DNA from: Megamerina dolium | Taxonomy: Eukaryota > Arthropoda > Insecta > Diptera > Megamerinidae | Length of the DNA stretch: 64,000 bases | Direction of reading: 5' to 3' | Assembly (NCBI GenBank): GCA_963854835.1 | Contig: OY978529.1 | Coordinates: forward strand, 46,384,821 to 46,448,820 | Shown here: positions 12,029-23,696 of the stretch, one piece after another | Position numbering within the stretch: position 1 is the first letter of the stretch | How the letters are laid out: each line of letters begins with the position of its first letter | The notes under the pieces: generated by a model | The model's database searches: none | What the model was told of the DNA's origin: nothing | What the model saw: only the letters and a program-made list of their open reading frames with translations | Made by a program: the position numbers and the translations under genes

Positions 12029-14533
12029 ATATTTTTCTCGATACAAATGCGCTTTATGGCGAATTGATATAAATTACAATTGATATGTACGAGCATGTAT
12101 ATATGTGCGAGAGTAAATGATCATGATTATTGCATTGTGAATAGTACTTCTGCAAAAATAAAAAATAAAAGCCTTCAACTAAGCTGAAATTCCAGTAACG
12201 ACTTTATTTATGACCCACATTAAATTTAACCAAAAGCGATTTTATTCCAAACCCAAAAGCCATGATCAATAATGAAACCAATAACGATTAACTACTGTAA
12301 TCATGTTAAGGATAAGTAGGTTTATGATTTCCATTCATAATCCATCAATAAATAAATTTATTCGAATTGTAGAATAATAAAAATTCTTGAAGCTTGATTG
12401 AAGGTTTTATTCCAATCGATCACATCTAAAAGTGCTCTTTTTTGCAATGTTTTATTCGTTAGTAGTAAGATGGTAACTATTCGTATTGTATATATAGCGT
12501 TGCTTATATACATTGTGTATACACATTGTATATATACATGCTGAAATGTGTACATGAACATGTTTATGTAGATCCAAAATGGTGGATAATCAGGTTGTTA
12601 TAAATTACTACAACAACAGCAATAAAAGATAATCATATATTAATAATTGTATCTTACAATAATAACTGTCTGCTCGTTGCTATTTATGTTACAAGTGCCG
12701 GATAATCAGTATGGAGAAGCATGTATGATACATAACATAGAAATGATCATATTTTTTTTAAGATCAATGTAATGCCAATTTTTGAGTTATTGCATTGTTG
12801 TTATTTTTGTCGTTGCCGTTGTTGTTGGTTAAAGATGCTCTCTTTGCTTTTACTATTACAAATTGGACGAATGGCAATATGGAAACAAGTACTCATCGCT
12901 CAATTGTCATTATTATGAATGTCATGCAATATTTATAATTTACAAGCATATTTATTCGTTCTCCTCATTGTCATTATCAAATCAATTGTTCAAGAAGGCT
13001 AAGAAAAAATTTTTTTTTGCTGCTGCTCGTCGCTATTTGTGTATGTTGTGCGTATGTCATGTATAGGAACATAGGAGTCGTCCTTGTATTTGGTGTAGTT
13101 TGTTGTTATTGATGGAATTCAGATTATATCTATTCGATGATTTTATTGTTGTAATTACTTTATTTTTATCCAAATTATGTAAAACTTGCCGCAATGCTAT
13201 GAATCAAATTTGTATATGGAAACCATGGAATAGATCCTGCAAATTCATACAAAAAAGTTATATGCTTGAGGATACAAAAAAAAAAAAAAAAATAATGTCA
13301 ATAACATTAGAATCGCTAGATGCCATTATTAGCTGATGACCGCATCGTTTCGGTTATTTAACTGAATATGATTATATTAAAATAAATAATATTTTTGTAT
13401 TTTCTGCAAAGAGGACACACAGTTCATGCATTATATTGAAACCAGTAACATTATTACTTATTGTGTATGTGTACTATGTTACATACATGTCCATAAATGT
13501 ACTGGTGCCACTACACCATTCACATATTGAACATTTCATTGGAGGTCATAAGAAAAAAAAAGAGAAAAAAAAAAACAACAAGCTGTAAATTTGGTCAACA
13601 TAAGAACAAGTAAATGAAAATACGATGATAGTGCATCAGAATGAATTTCTTAAGCAAACCAAATTCTATTTACGTAGGTACGAGGTATTAACCAAAGTGC
13701 ATACATATGTACATACGAGTACGATACATTCAATAACGGGAAAACTAAATGGACCAAAAGCGCAAGAAGGGTAGATACCGCAACCGTACGATCTGTACGG
13801 TGACTGTAGTGGCGGCCATAGCGGTAATAATCGTTTGGTACCGTATGTGTTACCTTTAAATCGCCACATCTGTACAACATTGCGCTTAACTCAAGTTGTT
13901 CTTCTTGTTGTTGTTGTTGCTGCTCTAAAGTAGTGATGTGAACAATTTGGTCATAAACTTTTAAGATTATCACCATATCATTTCACCATGGCCAGCAGTT
14001 AGCCAGCTCGGCAGCAACTAAATAGCCATTTAGAATAAGACAAAGACCAAGATGCACAAGTAGCCATGAATAAGGCAGTTAGTTGGCTACAGTGTCTGAC
14101 TCTTAGCTAGTCGATAAGCCAACGTTTCGACGCTGGCTACTTAGCGCATGTGTATGTGTATATAGTACACTCAAATACATAACTAACCAGCATGCCGTGT
14201 AAGCCATGTTTAATGCTGGTACGACGCGTTCTTTGATTTAGCTGTTTGACCGTGTATGGTTATTTGATATCCCCAATAAATAAGAAGTGCACCAACTATG
14301 GTAATTTAAATAAATTTCAAACTCTTTAAAGCTTACATGGGGCTTTTGCGGAAATTCTATGTACGAATACTTACATACATGTTTTGGTATATGCATAGAA
14401 CGAACGATCGTGAAGATATCATTGGTGTATTATAAAGTAGTGTGCCAGTGTTGTTCATTGTTGTTCGAAATATCTAAATCGTAACAATACTCGTTCAGTT
14501 CATTCGACAAAAGGTAGCATGTACAATAGACAA

Positions 14534-14563
14534 GTCAGTCAGTCAGTCAGTCAGTCAGTGAGT
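14534..14563. repeat. CAGT tetranucleotide microsatellite
   Basis: Seven near-perfect AGTC units ending in a GTGAGTCA variant. Confidence 0.95.
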
Positions 14564-15441
14564 CAAGCTTGATGACATAAGATGAAAGACAGATGTTGGA
14601 TCATTGCAAAATATCATCGGCGTCTGACTAAACCATGGAGAAAATTAATGTGTACGCCAATTTTGTAGAAAATTATGTCGACGTTTTTGGCAACACATAT
14701 TTGTTTATTGTTGTTATTTTCAATTTTAACTTAAACTTATACAATACAATACAACATATTACAGCTATACATTAGCTATACTTGTATATAATCCTAATGG
14801 TAAAAAAAAAAACATAAAACACAAAAATGAACGAGGGATACCTAAAACAGCATGTAATGGTAATAAAATTAAATATGCTATTTATTGTTGTCACCATAAA
14901 ATACCATTATAGGTTTAGAAGGTATATCTCCGTTTTACATTGAAATATCTGATTAATATTTGTGTAGTATTACATCCAAAAATGGTTGAAAGAGAGTACT
15001 AGGTCAGTATTGTCATAAAAAATCAAATGAAACACGATTTTTTTTTTTTGCAAAACAAATAAATTATTGCCAAATATCAAAATTATTTTCAACCTCTTCA
15101 AACTGTGAAATTCTTTACAAAATTGCGTTTATGATTAGCTTGCAGTATGATACTTGAAAAATCAAAAAATCTATTGCATAAAAATAAAAAATGACATTTT
15201 GATAGACATGTACGTTTCCAGCATGGCAGCCAGACACAACCCAATTGTTGGCCATGATTGCATATGTCTATTCTAGTCAACTTCATATCCATCTACGCAT
15301 TGCCATTTATTGCACTCTTGTACCTATCCATCAGTTTTGTAGCTACGTCTTATTTCCTGGAGGTGTGCATTTGGCATAACTCAATCAGATACAACTTTGT
15401 GTTTTTTTTTTCAACATTATATATAAAATTATACATGTAAA

Positions 15442-15582
15442 TTAGAGTGGGTCAAATTTATGCCCATATATCGTATAGCAAAAACAGAAACTATTTGACC
15501 AAGAAACCATGGGTATAAAATCAATTTTGAACTTCGGCATTTTGATAAATAAGGCGCCTATTACGAATGGCAACTTTATGCA
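15442..15582 (+). mobile_element. Partial copy of a MITE with long inverted repeats, cut by mariner A1
   Basis: Starts with TTAGAGTGGGTCAAAT and contains TATAGCAAAAACAGAAACT (15473). The same ordered segments form the inverted repeats of the element at 62073-62309. The interior (CCATG, then TAAAAT, AATTTTGA and CAGCATTTT-like segments) also aligns with that copy. The right half is not recognisable beyond the mariner inserted at 15583. Confidence 0.6.
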
Positions 15583-16823
15583 CCAGGCATACAAGCTTAA
15601 ATCCGCTGTTTGCTCGTAGATGGTGTTAGTGAGCATCTTGAGCTATTATCGACTGTGCATCCTTTTTTTTTATGAGTTCGACACCTGTTTACATCAACTA
15701 GTAAATATCATCAGTGATTTCATACAACAACATACATTTTTCCTCGAATAATCATGTCTAGTTTCGTGCCAGAAAAAGAGCATATGCGGGAAGCTCTACT
15801 TTTTTGCTTCAATTTGAAGAAATCTGCTGCTAAGTCGCATCGAATGCATGTGGAGACAGTGCGCTAACGGAAACCACTTGCAGAGACTGATTTCGTCGGT
15901 TCAAAGAAGGCCATTTTGACTTGAGCGTGAAAATAGACCCAGAAAAGTTGAGGACCATGATTTTCAGGGTCTTTTGGATAAGAACGACACCCAATCGCAA
16001 AAAATGCTTGCCGAACAGTTAGGTGTAACTCAACAAGCCATTTCCACACGTCTACGAGCCATGGGGAAGGTTCAAAAATTTGGAAAATGGGTACCCCATG
16101 AATTGAACGATAGGTAGATGGAGCGACGCCAAAACACATGCGAAATCTTGCTTGCTAGACAAAAAAGACAGTCATTCCTGCATCTTGTGGTGACTTGCGA
16201 TGAAAAGTGGATATACTTTAAGAATCCTAAACGAAAAAAATCGTGGGTCGATCCCGGCCAACCATCAGCTTCTTCTCCAAGACCAAATCGTTTTGGACGC
16301 AAGACGATGCTGTGCGTTTGGTGAGATCAGCAGGGTGTCATCTCCTACAAGCTGTTGAAACCTGGTGAAACTGTCAATGCTCACCGCTACTACCGTGAGC
16401 GCCGTGCTCTGGGTGAAAAAAGGCCTGGTTATGAACAAAGACATGAGAAGCTGATTTTTCTCCACGACTACACCCCATCGCACACGTCAAAACTACTTGG
16501 ACACACTCAATTGAGAGGTGCTACCTCATCCCGCTTATTCACCAGACCTGGTCCCTTCTGACTATCACCTGTTTTCGTCGATGGGTCACGCGCTCGCCGA
16601 ACAGCACTTCGATTCGTATGAAGACGTCGGAAAATGGCTTGACTAGTGGTTTGCTTCGAAAAATGAGGAATTCTTTTGGCATGGTATACACAAATTGCGT
16701 GAGAGGGGAAAAATGTATAGCTAGTCAGGGCAAATACTTTGAATAATTTAATTTTGGCTTTCTATGAAAAAAAAAATGTGTTGTTTTTACTGAAAAACAG
16801 CGGATTTAAGCTTGTACACCTGG
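15583..16823 (+). mobile_element. Mariner A1 (Mos1-like DD34D mariner), inactive
   Basis: Bounded by inverted repeats. The left end is CCAGGCATACAAGCTTAAAT and the right end, read inward, is CCAGGTGTACAAGCTTAAAT, each continuing CCGCTGTTT. TA follows on the right; the left flank reads CA, presumably a mutated TA. Length is 1241 bp, normal for mariner. The repeat ends and transposase resemble the Mos1/mauritiana group. The same family recurs inverted at 21017-22261. Confidence 0.9.
15754..16740 (+). pseudogene. Mariner A1 transposase, broken
   Basis: Starts MSSFVPEKEHMREALLFCFN, as in Mos1-type transposases, and has the helix-turn-helix segment QLGVTQQAIS (about 16017-16047). Catalytic residues: first Asp in VTCDEKWIYF (near 16200) and second Asp in FLHDYTPSHT (near 16465) are present, and the third lies in a frame-shifted YHLF region (near 16560). 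Disabling changes: frameshift and TAA near codon 37; TGA replacing a Trp codon at 16321-16324; further frame changes after 16500. It cannot encode a working transposase. Confidence 0.9.
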
Positions 16824-17118
16824 TAGTTGCGTTGCATGAGAGGCAAACTACTAATTAACAGTTGTCTGCTCAGTTGTCCTCGTACACCCAAACCAAAGCA
16901 TCTGATTTCTTCGGTTGACATTGATAATACGCTTCTCAGGCAATTCAATCAAATGAAGTTGCCATCCTTAAGAGGGGCATACGTCTTTCTATGCATACAA
17001 AAATACGAATAGGCAAAAAAAAAAAAAATATTTGTGAAAGGAGTAGGGCAAATATACTTAGAATTGATGGTAGTTTTCGTACATACAAATTGGACCGATC
17101 CTAATTTAGACAGTTCAC
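16824..17118. other. Short intronic stretch, nothing recognised
   Basis: Flank of mariner A1, with an A-run at 17015-17028. The remainder of the MITE interrupted by A1 could not be recognised here. Confidence 0.4.
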
Positions 17119-17119
17119 A

Positions 17120-17276
17120 CTGAGAACCCTTTGGTCGAGCTGCCTTTTCAATATTGTTTTGTTTTGTTTTGCACGCAGCTCAGTGGTTAATATTTATCCT
17201 CTGACCTATAGGTCGTATGACTTATAAATAGAAAGTCACCACACTAACCAATGATCTATGGCACCCACCCAGAATA
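17120..17276. mobile_element. Rearranged SINE remnant with two opposed tRNA-like heads
   Basis: Begins with a reverse-orientation SINE tail (CCCTTTGGTCGAGCTGCC, 17128). Next comes a forward tRNA-like head (GCAGCTCAGTGGTTA, about 17176, then CTGACCTATAGGTCGT, 17210). Last is a reverse head (CACACTAACCAATGATCTATGGC, from 17239, running into ACCCACCC). The middle of the SINE is absent. The two heads could pair as a hairpin. Confidence 0.5.
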
Positions 17277-18880
17277 ATATGCAGTGAAAACTTCGTGCTT
17301 TCTAACTTGTCCAGAGATTTTTATCTAACATCATTTTTTGCTATGTAATTCAAATATAATTTTTTTTTTTTTGAAAATTAAACCCCTTTGAGCTTTATTC
17401 AGCGCCTTTAGCTTCTTACTTACTTGTGTGTCAGTGTAGATGTACATGGGGAAAACGTAGGAGATAATATCTGTATATACATACAAATGCATACTTGCAT
17501 GCACATAGGCGCGTACTCGCACTCGTACATGACATGTTTGACATTGTCATAATTCAAGGATTTTTCGATGTACTCAGTTCGCTCATGATGTTGCAAAAAA
17601 AAAAAAAAATTAAAATATTTCAAGTGAATATGATGAAGCACAATACATGCATAGCAACAACTGCCATATGCAACTTTGGGGCGTTTGATGTTTATGGGAT
17701 GGAGCAGTAGAGCTAAGAATGAAAAGTGCAGCACGAAGATAATGCACATAGACATGCTTATTCATCGGTCTTGATCCTTAAGAAATTCATCTTGTTGTAC
17801 ATTCGGTCGATTTATCTGTCTATCTTTAGGTGTTTTTTTTTTTTTTTGTAATCAAAAATTTGACAACATCATTTTGTCAATGACCAAGGAGATATGAACA
17901 ATTAATGGAGGCAAGACAATAAAGCTGAGAAGAATAATAAACTTTATATATTTCATATAATAAATGTTCATAAATATGCCAGTCAAATTGAAATCGGAAT
18001 CAACATCTGGAGAAATAGGCGTTTTACACATTTTTGCGTACATTATCCTACATTGTTTTTGAACACAATCATCATCATCATCGTCATCATCATGATCAAC
18101 ATCCACTTTAAATTTCAAGTGGGTGTTGTTTTAATTTTGTTTTAATGGCGCAACCGAAATAAATGTAGTTTTCATCAATGTGAGTGACAGCAACATATTG
18201 TAAAATTCTTTGTTCGTTTTTCGCGCTTCCATTTTTTTCTTTTCGCCAAGGGGTTGTACCCAAAATGTCTATTGAAATTTTACGAATAAACATATAATGG
18301 AGTTGAGGCATAAGAACAATGAAAATGCAAAAAAATCTAGGAAAACATTGTGCATGTGTGCTGATTTGAAGGAACTCACCTGTATCTATGGCATAGCTTA
18401 AAAGTGCAATGTGACATGGAGAAAGTCAGTAGGCGTTAGTTAAGAAGAAATGGTATTGTATTAAGAAAAAAATCAAATTAATTGCATTCTACCGATTTCT
18501 TATATTTTTATATTTGATATAAATAATAATTTTTTTTTTCTTTTAGAAATGAAACTAAATTGCATAAATTTGTTATGAAAAATTGCATTCTCTTCACCAA
18601 ACTCATCACGACCTCGAGAATAATTAAAGCCAGAATGATAATATTTCAATAAATTACTGCCAAATTTTTAAAATTAGTTCTTGTCAGACGTCAGAATTGC
18701 AACTGATGCTGAAGATATGCGTTAACATCTAAGCTCGTTTTTTTTTGTCATGGAAAATCCAAATCAAATAGAAATTTCAAAAATATAATCTGCTCAATAG
18801 AAATGCTATTGTAACTGTACACTTAACATTAAAAGTCATTGAAAATAAATTCACATTGAGTTAGTCAGATAATGTAAGGG
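17277..18880. other. AT-rich intronic stretch
   Basis: No gene recognised. T- and A-runs at 17360, 17597 and 17831, and an ATC-rich tract at 18069-18094. Confidence 0.5.
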
Positions 18881-19029
18881 TTTTTTGAATTTTTCGGATT
18901 GTAACGTCGAATGCAACACTGCTCCTGTCCACGATCATCTGTTAATCAACTGTTAATTTTTTATCAAATAGCGTAATTTAGTTTGTGTTTGACAGCTTTT
19001 GCAAGCAGACAACGTTGTGAATTTCGACG

Positions 19030-19266
19030 AAAATGGAAAAAAGAATATTTCCTAAAGAGATCGTCACGCCAGAAATCGTCAATAAAAACGTTCGGCTAAT
19101 GAAAGTGTTTTAGATGGCTGCGGCCATAGGCATATCAACTGAACGGGTACATGAATATTTGGAAATAAAAAAGCTAACCGCAAGATAGGTGTGTCTGTCA
19201 ACAAGGTCAAAAACCCTATTATTTGGAAAATAAAAAACTTGGAAGAACGCTGGACCAAAGGCCTCT
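19030..19266 (+). pseudogene. Mariner-like transposase helix-turn-helix remnant
   Basis: Reading from the ATG at 19033 gives an N-terminal stretch, a TAG near 19112, and then MAAAIGISTERVHEYLEIKK (19115-19174) followed by LTAR. This matches the second helix-turn-helix pattern (AxGISxERVHxIL...LSARWV) found in cecropia- and irritans-type mariner transposases. The catalytic domain is absent. It is a different family from mariners A and B. Confidence 0.45.
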
Positions 19267-19299
19267 AATTAAAAGAAGAAGAGGAATTGATAAATTTTG

Positions 19300-19640
19300 T
19301 CCGAATTTAAAATGCTTCGCCAATCGTCGATGTGCTTCGTAATACTCGACATTATAACTGCGGTTAGGTTTCCTTTTCGAATATAACCCCTTCTTGACAC
19401 AAGACCGATCTTCATGGATTTTGAGGCATACAGCTCTTTCAGGCCACGATTTGAATTTATGCGGTACTCGCTACTAACGCATTTACATTGATTGATAATG
19501 TATATGAATTTTTCCTCGAAAATTCCAAGCAGCCTCTGACCAAAGCGGAAAGTGACCAGGCTTCTGCGACATATGTAAAGATATATACATATCAGAGGGA
19601 CATACAATGTGCAATTTCCGTTCTTCGAGACTTCTCGGCT
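19300..19640 (-). pseudogene. Strongly decayed LINE reverse-transcriptase tail
   Basis: The minus-strand frame contains GIFEEKFIYIINQ, then EYRINSNRGLKELY. The same ordered motif is seen intact in the LINE at 25822-26543 (GVFERKVLRKIFGP, then EYRIRYNHELYELY). It appears to be an older relative of that LINE. Confidence 0.5.
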
Positions 19641-21014
19641 TCTTCGACTTGTCTCTCTCCGACGTAGCAACTAAAACATAATTTAACCTTAAATAATTTT
19701 CCATAATCATATCCATAGTATAAAGATAATATAAGAACACTGAACTAAACAGTTCCAGCGGCTAATCACAATGCTTTGAATAACAATGAACATTGCAATA
19801 ACAATGTTTTACATATGATAATAATTTTACGTGATTGTCGATCATCAAAAAATGAAATATGAAACGAAGAAAGATAGATTATGATCGAAACATGAATGCA
19901 ATTCGAATTAAAAGATTAATGAATATTTTACATGAAGCAAAGATGATCGCATATTTATAATTATTACACCAAAATCACGCCTACCATACAATATAGTATA
20001 ATATGAAAATGTTACACAACACAATATTTATTATCTATATGCCAAAGGCAAACGTTTTTATATGAATATCGTATGTATTATGCATTATATAAATCATGTC
20101 ATATATTCACTTATGTGGGTATGATGCGTGTAAATTAAATGCGAATGTATAAATAATAGCGCATACAATAGGCCATTAAATTATTATTACTTGCACATCA
20201 ACAAAACATCAAATATTGTGTTCGTGTACGTAAGGAAATGTGCAATGAAATATTTATATATTCCAAAAAATTATATTAGTAAATACATTATATGTATCGT
20301 ATGTACAACATATTTGTAAGTAAAATACCAAAATATGCAACTAAAGTTGTATTGTATTGTTGTAATCACTAGCGAATCAAGTAATAATATAATTTAGAGT
20401 AATATAATGTATTAAATCATCTACAATGAATACATACATACATTTACAAGTATTTCGAGTCATTACAATTAAAATAGTTTAAATGGCAGTGACATTGCCC
20501 ATTATTCTATACTACAGAGTACATAATTGTATTAATATAAATATTGTTTTATGTGAACTTTTTAACACTTAACATAGTAATTCTTTAATTAATACGGTTC
20601 GATATTTATAGACGAAATTAAATGAGTTATTAAAAATTTGTATGAAGATTGTCGAACATGCGAAAAAGCATACTCGTATGGCACTCTAATTTGTATGAAG
20701 TTTACCATGAACCAGAAATATTGCACAACAAATTAAAAATGATTGTCTTTTAATGTGCTAAGTTCACAACCCAGAATCCATCAACATAAAAAAAAGTACC
20801 TACATAAATGCAATAAAATTTACTAACAATAAAATTAGATAGCAATACGATGAAGCTGCACTTAAATATATGAAAATGAAGTTATTAACACAGGTATAAA
20901 AAAAAAACATTTTTTGAAGAGGAGTCAGCAATTATTAACACATTAATTAACAAATACAATGTTTCGCATTGAAAGACATAACAACTAACAAGAAGTGTAG
21001 TGAAAAAAATATTA
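19641..21014. other. AT-rich intronic stretch
   Basis: About 1.4 kb of AT-rich DNA without recognisable coding or repeat content. Confidence 0.5.
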
Positions 21015-21016
21015 TA

Positions 21017-22261
21017 CCAGGTGTACAAGCTTAAATCCGCTGTTTTTCGGTAAAAAAAAACACATTTTTTTTTCATAGAAAGCTAAAAATTAATTTATTC
21101 AAAGTATTAGCTCACGCTAGCTATACATTTTTCCCATCTCTCGGGCAATTTGTGTATACCATGCCAAAAGAATTCCTCATTTTTCGAGGCAAACCACTCG
21201 TCAAGCCATTTTCCGACGTCTTCATACAAATCGAAGTGCTGTTCGGCGAGCGCGTGTCCCATCGACGAAAACCGGTGATAGTCAAAAGGGGCCAGGTCTG
21301 GTGAATAAGCGGGATGAGATAGAACCTCACAATTGAGTGTGTCCAAGTAGTTTTGGACCAGTTTTGACGTGTGCGATGGGGCGTTGTCGTGGAGAAAAAT
21401 CAGCTTCTCATGTCTTTGTTCATAACCAGGCCTTTGTTCAATAGTTGTTGGTGGTAGCGGTGAGCATTGACAGTTTCACCAGGTTTCAACAGCTCGTAGT
21501 AGATGACACCCTGCTGATCCCACCAAACGTACAGCATCGTCATGCGTCCAAAGCGATTTGGTCTTGGAGAAGAAGTTGGCCGGGATCGATCCACGATTTT
21601 TTTCGTTTAGGATTCTCAAAGTATATCCACTTTTCATTACAAGTTAACAAAAGATGCAGGAACGACTTTCCTTTTTGTCTAGCAAGCAAGATTTCTCATG
21701 TGTTTTGGCGTCGCTCCACCTGCCTATCGTTCAATTCATAGGGTACACATTTTCCAAATTTTTGAACCTTCCCTTGGCTCGTAAACGTATGGAAATGGCT
21801 TGTTGAGTAACACCTAACTGTTCGGCAAGCATTTTTTGCAATTGGGTGTCATTCTTATCCAAAAGACCCTGAAAATCATGGTCCTCAACTTTTCTGGGTA
21901 TATTTTCACGCTTCTTGTCACTCAAGTCAAAATGGCCTTCTTTGAACCGACGAAACCAGTCTCTGCAAGTGGTTTCCGATAGCGCACTGTCTCCACAAGC
22001 ATTCGATGCGACTCAACAGCAGATTTTTTCAAATTGAAGCAAAAAAGTAGAGCTTCCCGCATATGCTCTTTTTCTGGCACGAAACTAGACATGATTATTC
22101 GAGGTAAAATGTATGTTGTTGTATGAAATTACAGATGATGTTTACTAATTGATGTAAACAGATGACGAACTCATAAAAAAAGGATGCACAGTCGATAATA
22201 GCTCAATATGCTCACTAACGCCATATACGAGCAAACAGCCGATTTAAGCTTGTACACCTGG
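21017..22261 (-). mobile_element. Mariner A2 (Mos1-like DD34D mariner), inactive, opposite to A1
   Basis: Perfect TA duplications (21015-21016 and 22262-22263) flank inverted repeats starting CCAGGTGTACAAGCTTAAAT, followed by CSGCTGTTT. Length is 1245 bp. The transposase reads on the minus strand from about 22094. Very similar to A1 over its whole length, in inverse orientation 4.2 kb away. Confidence 0.95.
21100..22094 (-). pseudogene. Mariner A2 transposase, broken
   Basis: Recognisable in pieces: the SETTCRDWFRRFKEGHFDLS region (about 21930-21985), KMLAEQLGVTQQAIS (about 21790-21835), then CNEKWIYFENPKRKKSW (about 21595-21650). In that last piece the first catalytic Asp of the family has become Asn. 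It ends with YSPDLAPFDYHRF and ASKNEEFFWHGIHKLPERWEK (21130-21300). Frameshifts separate these pieces. Both the Asp-to-Asn change and the frameshifts would abolish activity. Confidence 0.9.
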
Positions 22262-22263
22262 TA

Positions 22264-22547
22264 CAATTCTTTACATTTCAGCCAATTTACATAGTAGGTG
22301 CGTAGTGCAACCAGAATACAATGTTGTTTGCTACTCGTATATTATACATATTAATGTCTACACTTTATAAGCGAGTATATATACTGTAGCACCAACTCAA
22401 AAAAAAAAAAAATTAAAATTAGTAAGTGAAGAAACCTCACATAAAATATTATAGAATAATTAAAGTAGTAGTAGCAATGACACGATGTAGTATAAAGCAC
22501 TTCATTAAATCTAGCTACACATATGATAGAGATCAACCGATATAGCT
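22264..22547. other. Intronic spacer between mariner A2 and the TTAA-flanked element
   Basis: About 280 bp of AT-rich DNA with an A-run at 22399-22413. Nothing recognised. Confidence 0.5.
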
Positions 22548-22987
22548 TTAAGGGGGTCCACCTGTGTGAGCGCGGTATTTCGAACGCTTTTTCGGGAATT
22601 TTCGTTAGGAGTACTAATTCGAAAATAAGAATAAGTTTTACGTTATTTTGAAGGTTTGTGCTTATATTTCAATAGTAAATTTTTCCAATAATGTAATCCG
22701 CAGGCTTGTATTTATTAAGGGCGTTCAAAGTGACCCCTTCAAAATGAAATACCGAAATTGTGGGCAAGATTCCGCTCGAACCAGTTATCTAAAATGCAAA
22801 AAGTAAAAAAAATCTTATTTCTGTTTATATCGTTGAGGTACTGACGTAGGATTTTGATGAAATTTTAAAAATTGAAGAAATGGCAGTTGTTTTTCATGCT
22901 TTTTTTCGATATAAAAACTGCTGTAGAATTAAAAAAAAAAAAATTCGAAAAACCGCTACGTGGGTACCTTCAGTTATCTGTATTAAT

Positions 22988-23696
22988 TTTTTTTTTTTTT
23001 TGTTAGCTTATTTTTTTTTTATTGAATCTTTCTTAAATACAAGAAACTAACAATAAGTATTCAAATCTCACAAACTAAATAAAACTATGTGATATCCCCT
23101 ACGTTCCATCACAATTTGGTGAGTCGCGAGATGTAGCAATTTTACAGCATATTCAGTGTGTCTTTTCTTTTTAATCGACGATGCCCCTTGCTCAGCAACA
23201 ATTGCCTAGCAAGGGGATTCGGATGATTGTGTAATTTTTGAATGTAGCTTCTGCAGGACATTGCAACTTGCTCAGAAATTGTGGATACATTTAAATCTCG
23301 ATGGATGTTAACGTTCCTCATATACCAAGGCGCGTTTACAATAATTCGCAGACACTTGGATTGTATTCGCTGCAATTTTTCGATATTAGAGGGAGATGCG
23401 GTGCCCCAAAACTGAATACCATAAGTCCAGATTGGTTTCAGGATTGCTTTATATAATAACACTTTGTATTCAAGATTCAACTTTGATCTTTTGTGTAACA
23501 GCCACCATAGCTGATTCATTTTAAGCTTGATCTGAGTTTTCTTTGCCTCTATGTGATTTTTCCATGTCAGCCTTCTGTCGAGGTGAATACCCAAGTACTT
23601 TGTTGAGGAACATTGTGGAACTGATTGGCCATTAATTTTAAGTGGGGGACATGTATCTAGCCTTAGCGTGAAGGTTACATGTACGCTCTTTGATTC
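22988..23696 (-). mobile_element. 5'-truncated Jockey-like LINE with 12-bp target-site duplication
   Basis: Flanked by identical ATCTGTATTAAT copies at 22976-22987 and 23697-23708. On the minus strand it starts inside the reverse-transcriptase frame and ends in a short 3' UTR with an A-rich tail (the T-run from 22988). This is a textbook target-primed insertion. The host sequence is the TTAA-flanked element. Confidence 0.9.
23142..23696 (-). pseudogene. Reverse-transcriptase C-terminal part of the nested LINE
   Basis: 185 codons including the stop, open from the insertion junction. It includes TKYLGIHLDRRLTWKNHI (the LGIHLD motif after the RT palm), YKVLLYKAILKPIWTYGIQF and IEKLQRIQSKCLRI, the usual C-terminal layout of Jockey-clade second-frame products. 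The catalytic YADD region is missing through 5' truncation. The frame itself is still open, so the insertion is fairly young. Confidence 0.9.

Larger units (their letters stand above)
11401..15440. other. AT-rich intronic stretch with microsatellites
   Basis: No gene recognised. It contains an ATG/GAT tract (11980-12027, giving artefactual polyHis and polyAsp frames), A-runs near 13277 and 13552, and a CAGT run (14534-14563). The segment 13740-13930 is more GC-balanced than its surroundings but shows no clear motif. Confidence 0.5.

Noticed and set aside
11831..12072. PolyHis and polyAsp frames
   Set aside because: Readings of the GAT/ATC microsatellite; no other protein-like sequence.
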